A stretch of DNA of 48,207 bases from Clostridium sp. CAG:167 (GCA_000433735.1 HF998330.1:5712-53918), one strand, 5' to 3'. Counted from the first letter of the stretch, positions 1 to 7,401 are shown. The notes: generated by a model from the letters alone, not told the origin. A program made the numbers and translations.

Positions 1-1
1 A

Positions 2-445
2 ACTACCGACGCAGCTACGGCTACACCAACGGCAACACCATCTACGACCCCAACGAAGCCGGCGGATACAGATAAACCAACAGCCGGTGGATCGGATGTC
101 CAGCCGCAGGAATCAAGAGATGATTATGTACTGCCTCAAAAACCAGTGCTTACCCTGAAAAAGAAAACAGAGGTAAAGAAACCGGCCCGGGTAAAAATCC
201 GTTCCGTCAAGAAGAAAAAAGGCAGCAAACTGTGTGTGAAACTGAAAAAACAAGAAAATGCACTGCGTTATCAGATCCTTTATGGAACCAGCAAAAAATT
301 TAAAAAGTCAAAGAAGGTAAAAACCTCAAGCACTCAGGTGATTCTGAAAATAAAAAAAGGCCATACCTACTATATAAAAGCAAGAGCATATAATGGTGCC
401 GGGTATGGTGCATATTCAAAAGTAAAACAGATAAAGGTGAAGTAA
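2..445 (+). CDS. C-terminal part of a secreted FnIII-like domain protein (5' partial)
   Basis: The frame is open from the first bases of the window, so this is the 3' end of a gene that starts upstream; the GTG at 146 is internal. It reads as a Thr/Pro/Ala-rich linker of about 35 residues, a short acidic stretch, then a Lys-rich domain of about 90 residues with the fibronectin-III-like pattern of Clostridia surface proteins (a YQILYGTSKKFKK strand followed by YYIKARAYN). Such domains usually sit at the C terminus of exported enzymes or adhesins, after Ig-like or catalytic modules, and are thought to give surface display or spacing. No anchor motif follows and the protein ends in a Lys-rich tail. 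The catalytic part, if any, lies outside the window, so the overall function cannot be told. Confidence 0.75.
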   Translation, partial: TTDAATATPTATPSTTPTKPADTDKPTAGGSDVQPQESRDDYVLPQKPVLTLKKKTEVKKPARVKIRSVKKKKGSKLCVKLKKQENALRYQILYGTSKKFKKSKKVKTSSTQVILKIKKGHTYYIKARAYNGAGYGAYSKVKQIKVK

Positions 446-463
446 CTGAGCCGGGGGTTCAGT
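445..463 (+). terminator. short hairpin after the FnIII-like gene
   Basis: An 8-bp stem (ACTGAGCC with GGTTCAGT, one G-T pair) closes a GGG loop right at the stop codon. No T-run follows, so it is a poor intrinsic terminator and may only be a weak pause or mRNA 3'-end structure. Confidence 0.3.
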
Positions 464-495
464 GATTAGGAAACTGGAAAGTGAGGTAAGTTGAT

Positions 496-1581
496 ATGGC
501 AAATGATATCGTTAACTATCAAGATGTGATTACTGACATAAAGGGAATTATTACATCTGGTCGTGAAGTGGCTTATAATGCAGCAAATAAGGCTATGGTG
601 CTTACCTACTGGCATATTGGTAAGCGTATTGTGGAACAGGAACAGGCAGGAAAAGAAAGAGCAAAATATGGTCAGGCTTTAATTGAGGCATTAGCAGATG
701 AACTCACAAAAGAATATGGAAGAAGTTTTTCAAAAAGAAATCTGCAATATTTTCGTAAATTTTATCTTGCTTTTCCGGATGAGCAGATTGTGAACACATG
801 TGTTCACAATTTGAATTGGTCTCATTTTAGAGCACTTTTGCGTGTGCCGGATGAGAATGCCAGATTGTGGTATATGAATGAAGCTGCAAATGAAAGTTGG
901 AGTGTTAGGACTTTGGATAGAAATATCAGCACACAATATTATTACAGATTAATGCAGTCACCGAAGAAAGATGCTGTCATGAATGAAATGCTTCAGAAAA
1001 CAGCTGAAGATCAAAGAAATAAATTTGAACTCATAAAAAGTCCGATTGTTGCAGAGTTTCTTGGTTTCAAAAATGAAGATTCTTATATTGAAAATGATTT
1101 GGAATCAGCTATTTTAACACATATCAGGGACTTTCTTATGGAGATGGGAAAGGGATTTGCTTTTGTTGCCAGACAGCAGCATATTGTTACTGAGACAGAA
1201 GATTATTTTATTGATCTTGTTTTTTATAATATTGAGTTAAAATGTTATGTGCTTATAGATTTAAAAATGGGGAAAATTACTCATCAGGATGTGGGACAGA
1301 TTGATATGTATGTCCGGATGTATGATGAACTGAAATGTAAGGAGGGAGATAATCCTACACTTGGTATATTACTTTGTGCGGAAACAGATGAAGATATAGC
1401 AAGATATTCCGTGCTACATGATAATGACAGACTTTTTATGTCGAAATATCTTACATACCTGCCAACAAAGGAGCAGCTGAAAGCAGAGATAGAAAGACAG
1501 AAAGAAATATTTTATATGCAGCATCCGGCATTGTCTGAAAATGATAAAGAAGGTTATAAAAGCCACAAACACATTACATAA
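496..1581 (+). CDS. DUF1016/YhcG-family PD-(D/E)XK nuclease-domain protein
   Basis: A 361-residue protein of the YhcG/DUF1016 family. The N-terminal half matches the family's DUF1016 N domain (VLTYWHIGKRIVEQEQ, then FSKRNLQYFRKFYLAFP and NWSHFRALLRV). The C-terminal half carries the PD-(D/E)XK-like core, seen as DLVFY near residue 240, VLIDLKMGK near 252-260 and a following HQDVGQIDMY. These proteins are widespread, variable accessory genes near defence or restriction loci; their substrate is not well established. The ATG has a GAGG site nine bases upstream. No restriction-modification partner is visible here, so it stands alone. The gene looks more AT-rich than its neighbours, which fits horizontal acquisition. 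A perfect 24-bp palindrome lies inside the reading frame and a long inverted repeat starts 19 bp after the stop. Confidence 0.85.
   Translation: MANDIVNYQDVITDIKGIITSGREVAYNAANKAMVLTYWHIGKRIVEQEQAGKERAKYGQALIEALADELTKEYGRSFSKRNLQYFRKFYLAFPDEQIVNTCVHNLNWSHFRALLRVPDENARLWYMNEAANESWSVRTLDRNISTQYYYRLMQSPKKDAVMNEMLQKTAEDQRNKFELIKSPIVAEFLGFKNEDSYIENDLESAILTHIRDFLMEMGKGFAFVARQQHIVTETEDYFIDLVFYNIELKCYVLIDLKMGKITHQDVGQIDMYVRMYDELKCKEGDNPTLGILLCAETDEDIARYSVLHDNDRLFMSKYLTYLPTKEQLKAEIERQKEIFYMQHPALSENDKEGYKSHKHIT
787..810. repeat. perfect 24-bp palindrome inside the DUF1016 gene
   Basis: Twelve bases, ATTGTGAACACA, are followed directly by their exact reverse complement. It encodes the segment IVNTCVHN of the nuclease and reads the same on the other strand. 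A centre-free perfect dyad of this length is a typical shape for a dimeric DNA-binding site and is unlikely by chance. Confidence 0.85.
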
Positions 1582-1599
1582 CCCAGTAGAACACTGGCC

Positions 1600-1765
1600 G
1601 GATTTTCAGCAATCAGCCATAAGAATAAAAAATTGCGGGAAATGGGTACAAACACGCAAGTGTCAGATCTGCGTAGTGGGCAGATCGACACTTCTGCGCG
1701 TTTGTCGTAGCGAAAGCGCCCATGGACCGCATTTTTTATTCTTATGCGTCAACTGCTGAAAACCC
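1600..1765. repeat. long imperfect inverted-repeat (MITE-like / hairpin) element
   Basis: Two arms of about 73 and 86 bases, separated by a 7-base loop (1673-1679), are reverse complements of each other with small indels. Matching blocks from outside in: TTTTCAGCA; CATAAGAATAAAAAA; TGCGG; ATGGG; ACAAAC.CGCA; AGTGTC; GATCTGC. The right arm has an extra small GCGAAAGCGC hairpin. It sits between the convergent DUF1016 and AraC genes, contains no ORF of note, and has A-run and T-run flanks that would let it work as a bidirectional terminator. Its size and fold also fit a palindromic mobile repeat. No target-site duplication could be identified with confidence. Confidence 0.7.
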
Positions 1766-1775
1766 TGCCCATGTT

Positions 1776-2552
1776 CTACCGGCGAAACTTCGACGGTGCC
1801 ACACCGTGATATTTCTTAAACTGCCGGGAAAAATGCTCCAGGTTTTCGTAACCACAGGCAGCAGCCACATCGGTAACAGACATCTGCGTTTGAAGCAGAA
1901 GCTGAGCGGCGTGCTCAATCCTTCCTTTAATAATATCTTTGTGCAGCGAGGTGCCGAAGCAGTCGGTGTATATATGCTGCAGATAGGACACGCTGATGTT
2001 TAATTTCTCAGCTACTTCTTCCGGACAGGAAGGGGTGTAACGGTATTCCAGGATCTGCTGGCGGATATCGGCCAGTGTCTCTGAATATTTGCTGGAAAAA
2101 TTCTGGATCCGCCGGCTGTGGGAGTACAGATCGCTGAATTTGTGAAACAAAGCATTTGCCTTGTGATCCATAATAAATTCATGCTGGACCCCGTCATTAA
2201 AAAATTCGCTGTAAATATCCATAAAAAGATCAAAGATAGGCTTGTTGTCCGGCAAAGCCACCGGGGTATTAAAAGGAATACCCAGATTTTCAAAATAATT
2301 GTCGTAAGAATCAAAGTCGAAATGCATCCAGTCATTGATAAACATTCCATCCAGTTTGCGGTACTTCTGTGGACAGTCTTTCCGGAACAAGATGTAGTGC
2401 CCCTCACTGACAGGAACATAACCGGTGCCCGGGTCAAACTCAGCTGCGGAACGAAGAAACAGCAGCAAGTAATCTCCCGAGCCCTCCATTCGTTCGACTA
2501 CAAATCCACCGGGGTTGCGGAACTGATGTGCAATGCCGTGTACATGAATCAT
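1776..2552 (-). CDS. AraC-family transcriptional regulator
   Basis: A 258-residue regulator. The N-terminal ~150 residues look like an AraC-type ligand-sensing domain (IHVHGIAHQFRNPGGF..., YILFRKDCPQKYR). The C-terminal ~100 residues are the double helix-turn-helix, with EEVAEKLNISVSYLQHIYTD as the first HTH and MSVTDVAAACGYENLEHFSR followed by FKKYHGVAPSKFRR as the second. The start at 2552 is chosen because AGGAGG lies just upstream; the open frame extends 18 codons further without a ribosome site. It is transcribed divergently from the arabinofuranosidase, with 202 bp of shared intergenic DNA carrying repeated operator-like sites. It is therefore the likely regulator of that gene, probably sensing an arabinose- or arabinan-derived sugar; the ligand is an inference. 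Confidence 0.9.
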   Translation of the reverse strand: MIHVHGIAHQFRNPGGFVVERMEGSGDYLLLFLRSAAEFDPGTGYVPVSEGHYILFRKDCPQKYRKLDGMFINDWMHFDFDSYDNYFENLGIPFNTPVALPDNKPIFDLFMDIYSEFFNDGVQHEFIMDHKANALFHKFSDLYSHSRRIQNFSSKYSETLADIRQQILEYRYTPSCPEEVAEKLNISVSYLQHIYTDCFGTSLHKDIIKGRIEHAAQLLLQTQMSVTDVAAACGYENLEHFSRQFKKYHGVAPSKFRR

Positions 2553-2567
2553 AAAAACACCTCCTGA

Positions 2568-2600
2568 TATAGCAGAAAAAATCAAATATATAACTGCTAT
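2568..2600. promoter_or_regulatory. putative AraC-type operator 1 (araC-proximal)
   Basis: TATAGCAGAAAAAATCAAA at 2568-2586 recurs at 2710 with one change. An inverted CTGCTAT at 2594-2600 faces the ATAGCAG of this copy, giving a dyad. The TAGC start followed by an AT-rich spacer and an ATCAAA end resembles the half-sites of AraC-type regulators. It overlaps the 5' leader of the regulator gene, so autoregulation is plausible. Confidence 0.55.
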
Positions 2601-2605
2601 GGTCA

Positions 2606-2634
2606 TAGACTTTACAGGCCTTAAATACTATAAT
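2606..2634 (+). promoter_or_regulatory. putative arabinofuranosidase promoter
   Basis: TAGACT, 17 bases, TATAAT. The -35 matches four of six consensus bases and the -10 is perfect, as expected for an activator-dependent promoter. Operator 1 lies just upstream of it and operator 2 downstream. A CTTAAAT/ATTTAAG dyad (2620-2639) overlaps the -10. Confidence 0.45.
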
Positions 2635-2687
2635 TTAAGCATATAAACAAAAGATTTTTTTTTGAAGCCGCGGAAACAAAAAAGTCA

Positions 2688-2728
2688 AATAACAGTTTAT
2701 ATCAAAAACTATAGCAGAAAATATCAAA
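2688..2728. promoter_or_regulatory. putative AraC-type operator 2 with a degenerate tandem copy
   Basis: TATAGCAGAAAATATCAAA at 2710-2728 matches operator 1 at 18 of 19 bases in the same orientation. Just before it, TAACAGTTTATATCAAAA (about 2690-2706) looks like a weaker copy in tandem, phased about two helix turns apart. The site lies 26 bp upstream of the arabinofuranosidase start codon. Confidence 0.55.
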
Positions 2729-2754
2729 AATGACAAGAAGAAAGGATTGTTATT

Positions 2755-5700
2755 ATGGGAAAAAAAGGGAAAGTTGTTTTGTCTGTGGTCATGTCAGGTG
2801 CTTTGATACTTTCAGGCACGGGAATTCAGGCGGATGCCAAAGCAAAATCATCCGTATCGCTGAACAAAACTAAGATTTCTTTGAAACGAGGAAAGAAATA
2901 TACATTAAAGATTAAGAAGCGTGGTGTGAAAAAGATCAGGAGCATACGGTATACCACTTCTAAGAAAAAAGTAGCAACGGTAAGTAAAAAAGGTGTGATC
3001 CGTGCCAAAGCATCGGGCCGTGCTGTGATCAAAGTAAAGGTAAAATATATACCGAAAGGTAAGAAGAAAGCTGTTACAAAAACACTGAAATGTAAAGTGA
3101 CCGTGCCATCTGCTAAGAAAAAAACGACAGCAAATAAGCCGGCAGTGACACCGACACCGGCGCAGACACCAGCGCAGACACCAGCTCAGACGCCGAAAAA
3201 GACTGCTTCACCGGCAGAGAGTCCGACACCGACACCGGCAGTATATGGCAAACCGGGAGAGATAGCTGCTTATAATACAGCGAAGAGCAACTATACTCTG
3301 AATGTGGATGCATCCAATAAAGTGCACAGCATCAGTGATATGCTGTATGGAATTTTTATCGAGGACATTAACTTTGCGGCAGACGGTGGATTGTATGCAG
3401 AGATGGTGCAGAACCGTTCCTTTGAATTTACCAGTCTGGCAGCCGGTGATGAAAAACATGCCTGGAGTGATGTAGGAACCGTGACAGCCCAAGTGAAGAA
3501 AAATGATACAAGCGGATACTTAAATGCCAATAATCCAAACTACATGGTAGTAACCAATACATCTTCTTCCGATGCCGGAATTGCCAACAAAGGATTTTTG
3601 GATGGCATGAGCATTGTCAGCGGTAACAAATATAAGTTCTCTGTTTACGCCAAAGGACTGGATGGTTATACCGGTCCGGTGCGTGTCAGTCTGATGAATG
3701 GAAGCACCGTAGCGGCACAGGGAACCATTGCAGCCGTGACAGATCAGTGGCAGAAATACAAGGTGGAACTTACATCCAATGTCACAGCCAATAAAAATGT
3801 AACGCTCCGTGTGGTGATCCCAAAAGGAAAAATAGCACTGGATATGGTTTCTTTATTCCCAGAGGATACTTATAAAGGAAGAGAAAACGGATTGAGAAAA
3901 GACCTGGCAGAAAAACTGGAAGCGCTTCATCCGAAATTCCTCCGTTTCCCGGGAGGATGTGTCATTGAGGGCGCAACCTTAAAGACAGCCTACAGCTGGA
4001 AGGATTCCATTGGTGCCGATTCAGAGGGACAGCCTTATGAATTTGCAGGAACTTATGGAGATGTGGCAGCCAGAAAACAGGGACAGAATATCTGGACCGA
4101 TGAAATGGCTACTAACGACCAGAACCCATCTTATATGTCTTATGGACTTGGATTTTATGAGTATTTCCAACTGGCAGAAGATCTGGGCGCCACCGGTGTA
4201 CCGGTAGTCAATGCCGGAATGTGCTGCATGGGCCAGTCTTATGGAGAGAGCCAGAGCAGTGCACCGGACATTAACAGTGCCGAGTTTCAGCGTTACATCC
4301 AGGATGCTCTGGATCTGGTAGAATTCTGCCGAGGCGATGAAACAACCAAATGGGGTAAAGTCCGTATTGCTATGGGCCACAAAGATCCATTTGCATTGAA
4401 ATATCTAGGAATCGGTAACGAGCAGTGGGGCAATAAGTTTTACGAGCGTTATGAAGCCTTTGTAGATGCCTTTGCCAAAGCAAAAGAAGAAAATCCAAGT
4501 CTGTACGGTGACATTGAGCTGATGTTTACAGCCGGTGTGGACGATGGAGACAGTGATAAAGTAAATTACGCAGCTGCGTACAAAGAGGCGGATAAATGGC
4601 TGAAAGCACATCCTGGTAAGACTATCAACGATTTTGCCGGAGCAGTGGATCATCATTATTATAATTCGCCGGACTGGTTCCTGACCCACGCAGATTATTA
4701 CGATGAAAGCAATTATACAAGAGATCCTGCCAAAATGACTACATCCACTTACGGTGGCGGAATGAGTGTATTTTTAGGCGAATACGCATCCCTTTCCAAC
4801 ACCTGGCTGTCCGCCCTTTCCGAAGCAGCATACATGACCGGACTGGAGCGCAATGGCGATATTGTAAGAATGGCTGCCTATGCACCGCTGTTTGGAAACC
4901 TGACAGCCCTGCACTGGTCACCGGATCTGATCTGGTTTAACAACAAAACCTCGACCAACTCAGTAAACTATTATGTTCAGCAGGCGTTTGCCAAGAATGC
5001 AGGAACTACCTTGTTGAAATCTGAGTTAAACGGTGCCAAAGTTACATCCCCGGACTTTAAGGGCAAAGTCGGTGTGGGAACATGGAACACCAGTGCATCT
5101 TTTAGCAATGTAAAAGTAGTCAGCAATGATACAGGCGAAGTATTAGGTCAGGACAACTTTAACGGCAACAGCATCAGCAGCCAGTGGGAAAAAGTTTCTG
5201 ACGGTAACTGGTATGTGGCTGAAAACCAGCTGGTACAGGCCAGCGAAACCACCAATACAAACCTGTATGGATCGACAGGATCCGCTATGTATTTTGGAAA
5301 TTCTTCCTGGAAAAACTACACCTATACCGTAGATGCTGTCAAATACAGCGGCAGTGAAGGATTTTTGATCCCATTTTCCGTAGGAAACAGTAAAGAAAAC
5401 TACTTCTGGAACCTTGGCGGATGGAACAATACGGTATCTTGTCTCCAGAAGGTGACAAGCGGCAATAAGTCCGGGCAGATTGCAGGAACTACCAGTTCTG
5501 TACACATCGCTGACGCATCTGTGTATCATCTGAAAGTAGTAGTAAACGGTAAAAATGTAAAATGCTACATGGATGACCGTCTGATGGTAGATTACACCAT
5601 AGAAGATGGCACCAATGCAGAAAGTTATCAGGTAGTCAGCACCGATGAAACCGGTGATGTGATCGTAAAAATGGTAAATGTGACCGGTTATCCAAAGACA

Positions 5701-5910
5701 TTTGCCATGGACATTAAAGGCTATGACAATATGGCCGATACGGCCGATCTGGATCTGGTAGCCGGAAACAGTCTTACCGATGACAATATTTTAGGGCAGA
5801 CCGAAAAGGTAAAACTGGTAAGTTCTAAGGTATCCGGCGTCAGCAGTCAGTTTAACTACACAGTACCAAAATATTCAGTCAGCATACTGCGGCTGAAAAA
5901 GAAAAAATAA
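2755..5910 (+). CDS. secreted multidomain alpha-L-arabinofuranosidase (GH51)
   Basis: A 1051-residue exported enzyme expected to release arabinofuranosyl units from arabinan or arabinoxylan outside the cell. Order of parts: signal peptide (about 1-30); Lys-rich bacterial Ig-like domain (about 32-117, SVSLNKTKISLKRG and TTSKKKVATVSKKG); a Thr-Pro linker with TPAQ repeats (to about 163); the start of the GH51 fold (MLYGIFIEDINFAADGGLYAEMVQNRSFEF); a CBM4/9-like beta-sandwich (about 225-365); and the catalytic barrel. E556 in GIGNEQWG fits the acid/base and E676 in FLGEYAS fits the nucleophile. Residues about 799-952 form a LamG/concanavalin-like module that interrupts the C-terminal beta domain, which resumes near 965 and ends in a Lys tail. 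The start has AAGGA eight bases upstream. No cell-wall anchor motif is seen. AraC control is inferred from the divergent gene and operator repeats. Confidence 0.92.
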   Translation: MGKKGKVVLSVVMSGALILSGTGIQADAKAKSSVSLNKTKISLKRGKKYTLKIKKRGVKKIRSIRYTTSKKKVATVSKKGVIRAKASGRAVIKVKVKYIPKGKKKAVTKTLKCKVTVPSAKKKTTANKPAVTPTPAQTPAQTPAQTPKKTASPAESPTPTPAVYGKPGEIAAYNTAKSNYTLNVDASNKVHSISDMLYGIFIEDINFAADGGLYAEMVQNRSFEFTSLAAGDEKHAWSDVGTVTAQVKKNDTSGYLNANNPNYMVVTNTSSSDAGIANKGFLDGMSIVSGNKYKFSVYAKGLDGYTGPVRVSLMNGSTVAAQGTIAAVTDQWQKYKVELTSNVTANKNVTLRVVIPKGKIALDMVSLFPEDTYKGRENGLRKDLAEKLEALHPKFLRFPGGCVIEGATLKTAYSWKDSIGADSEGQPYEFAGTYGDVAARKQGQNIWTDEMATNDQNPSYMSYGLGFYEYFQLAEDLGATGVPVVNAGMCCMGQSYGESQSSAPDINSAEFQRYIQDALDLVEFCRGDETTKWGKVRIAMGHKDPFALKYLGIGNEQWGNKFYERYEAFVDAFAKAKEENPSLYGDIELMFTAGVDDGDSDKVNYAAAYKEADKWLKAHPGKTINDFAGAVDHHYYNSPDWFLTHADYYDESNYTRDPAKMTTSTYGGGMSVFLGEYASLSNTWLSALSEAAYMTGLERNGDIVRMAAYAPLFGNLTALHWSPDLIWFNNKTSTNSVNYYVQQAFAKNAGTTLLKSELNGAKVTSPDFKGKVGVGTWNTSASFSNVKVVSNDTGEVLGQDNFNGNSISSQWEKVSDGNWYVAENQLVQASETTNTNLYGSTGSAMYFGNSSWKNYTYTVDAVKYSGSEGFLIPFSVGNSKENYFWNLGGWNNTVSCLQKVTSGNKSGQIAGTTSSVHIADASVYHLKVVVNGKNVKCYMDDRLMVDYTIEDGTNAESYQVVSTDETGDVIVKMVNVTGYPKTFAMDIKGYDNMADTADLDLVAGNSLTDDNILGQTEKVKLVSSKVSGVSSQFNYTVPKYSVSILRLKKKK

Positions 5911-5923
5911 ATTACAGACCGTT

Positions 5924-5954
5924 TGAATAACAAAAGGGCTTCTGTTTCATACTA
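5924..5954 (+). promoter_or_regulatory. sigma-G (forespore) promoter of spoVAD-spoVAE
   Basis: TGAATA at 5924-5929, 18 bases, CATACTA at 5948-5954. Both boxes and the spacing match the Bacillus sigma-G consensus exactly, and spoVA genes are known sigma-G targets. The predicted start is around 5961-5963, about 27 bases before the spoVAD ATG. Confidence 0.8.
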
Positions 5955-5990
5955 ACAATATTCTTAGTATGAAAGGAAGCCTTTTGTTAT
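5927..5990 (+). promoter_or_regulatory. 26-bp hairpin spanning the spoVAD promoter, Shine-Dalgarno and start codon
   Basis: Left arm 5927-5955 and right arm 5964-5990 pair with one bulged G (5936) and a small internal loop, leaving an 8-base loop at 5956-5963. The right arm holds AAAGGAAG (5972-5979), the spoVAD ribosome site, and reaches the first two bases of the ATG. In RNA read through from the arabinofuranosidase gene the site would be locked; the GGCTTC/GAAGCC core followed by CCTTTTGTT could also terminate that RNA. A sigma-G transcript would begin in the loop and lack the left arm. Confidence 0.7.
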
Positions 5991-7041
5991 GATTAGAAAT
6001 AAAATGGCGGGAAAGAGAAGTCTGTTGTTTGCCAGACCGCCGGTGATCCTTGGGGCCGGATGTGTGGCAGGGGAAAAAGAGGGAAAGGGTGCCTTTGGCA
6101 AATATTACGATTTGGTGGAAGAGGATCCTTTGTTTGGTGGAAAAACCTGGGAAGAGGCGGAGAGCAAGATGCAGCAGCTGGCAACTCAGATCGCTCTGCG
6201 CAAGGCTGCCAAAGAACCGGGAGAAATCCGCTATCTGGTGGCAGGAGATCTGCTGGGGCAGCTGATCGCTACATCCTTTGGCATTATGAATTTTAATATT
6301 CCTATGTTTGGTGTTTACGGAGCCTGTTCCACCATGGGGGAATCTCTGGCCATTGCTTCGATGCTGATCGATGGAGGATTTGCAGATTATACGGTGGCAC
6401 TTACATCCAGTCATTTTGCCAGTGCGGAGAGACAGTTTCGGTATCCCCTTGCCTATGGCAGCCAGCGTCCTTATTCTTCTACCTGGACGGTGACAGGAAG
6501 CGGAGCCCTGGTACTGGCTTCAGAAGAAGCCGGCTGGAAAAAAACAGATACAACCTATGTCCGGGTTATGGGAGTCACCACCGGAACCATCACGGACTAT
6601 GGTATTAAAGACAGCATGAATATGGGCGCCTGTATGGCACCGGCAGCTGCCGATGTGCTGGTTCATAACTTTAAAGATCTGGGGGTGGGACCGGAGTATT
6701 ATGACCGTATTATCACAGGAGATCTGGGAACTGTAGGGCAGAGGATCCTGGCAGATATGATGCACGGCTATGGATATAATATCGAACCCTATCATTTTGA
6801 CTGCGGAACAGAGATTTACTATAACAAGGAACAAAACACCAATGCCGGCGGAAGTGGATGTGGCTGCAGTGCCATAACTTTGTGCGGATATATTATGAAC
6901 AAACTGAAGAAAAGAAAGTGGAAGAGAGTGTTGTTTGTGCCAACAGGAGCGTTATTGTCACCGGTGAGTTTTAATGAAGGAAACTCCATCCCCGGCATTG
7001 CACACGGTGTAGTGCTGGAAGTGGAAGACGAAAGGAAGTGA
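5989..7041 (+). CDS. spoVAD: stage V sporulation protein AD
   Basis: A 350-residue thiolase-fold protein of the SpoVA channel, which moves Ca-dipicolinate into the forespore and releases it on germination; SpoVAD is the dipicolinate-binding component in Bacillus. Family signatures include PPVILGAGCVAGEKEGKGAFG at the N terminus, FGVYGACSTMGESLAIASM, RPYSSTWTVTGSGA and GDLGTVGQRILADMM. The ATG at 5989 is chosen for the AAAGGAAG nine bases upstream; an ATG at 6004 (MAGKRSLLF) is a weaker alternative without a good site. spoVAE follows after 6 bp. spoVAC, usually immediately upstream, is absent and an unrelated glycosidase lies there instead. An exact sigma-G promoter precedes the gene. Confidence 0.95.
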   Translation: MIRNKMAGKRSLLFARPPVILGAGCVAGEKEGKGAFGKYYDLVEEDPLFGGKTWEEAESKMQQLATQIALRKAAKEPGEIRYLVAGDLLGQLIATSFGIMNFNIPMFGVYGACSTMGESLAIASMLIDGGFADYTVALTSSHFASAERQFRYPLAYGSQRPYSSTWTVTGSGALVLASEEAGWKKTDTTYVRVMGVTTGTITDYGIKDSMNMGACMAPAAADVLVHNFKDLGVGPEYYDRIITGDLGTVGQRILADMMHGYGYNIEPYHFDCGTEIYYNKEQNTNAGGSGCGCSAITLCGYIMNKLKKRKWKRVLFVPTGALLSPVSFNEGNSIPGIAHGVVLEVEDERK

Positions 7042-7047
7042 AACGAA

Positions 7048-7401
7048 ATGGATTATATTCTTGCTTTTGCAATCGGAGGCGCTATCTGCGCACTGGTGCA
7101 GCTGATCATGGATAATACAAAATTACTGCCTGGCAAGATCATGGTAGGACTGGTGTGCATAGGAGCTATCTTAAGTTTCCTGCATTTATATGAACCTTTT
7201 GCCAAGTGGGCCGGTGCCGGTGCTACCGTACCGCTGATCGGATTTGGACACCTGCTTTTTAAAGGAGTAAAAGAGGGAATCGACCAGCTTGGGTTTCTGG
7301 GTTGTTTTTACGGAGGATTTGAAAGTGCTGCCGTAGGAATTTCAGGAGCACTGATCCTTGGCTTTTTGGCCAGCCTTGTATTTAAATCCAAGATGAAATA
7401 A
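7048..7401 (+). CDS. spoVAE: stage V sporulation protein AE
   Basis: A 117-residue integral membrane protein with about four hydrophobic segments, the size of SpoVAE (the SpoVAEb form). It opens with MDYILAFAIGGAICALVQLI, contains PGKIMVGLVCIGAIL and a central GFGHLLFKGVKEGIDQLGFLG loop, and ends with a hydrophobic helix and VFKSKMK. It forms part of the inner-membrane dipicolinate channel together with SpoVAC. AGGAAG lies about ten bases before the ATG. It is co-transcribed with spoVAD, and no terminator is evident before the tRNA promoter eight bases after its stop. Confidence 0.93.
   Translation: MDYILAFAIGGAICALVQLIMDNTKLLPGKIMVGLVCIGAILSFLHLYEPFAKWAGAGATVPLIGFGHLLFKGVKEGIDQLGFLGCFYGGFESAAVGISGALILGFLASLVFKSKMK

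Noticed and set aside
1541..2003. Short plus-strand ORFs across the inverted-repeat element and the araC 3' end
   Set aside because: They cross the hairpin arms and the antisense of araC, lack ribosome sites, and the peptides show no recognisable pattern.
3155..3240. Short TPAQ/TPTP coding repeats as a CRISPR-like or mobile repeat
   Set aside because: They are in-frame linker codons of the arabinofuranosidase with irregular unit length and no spacers.
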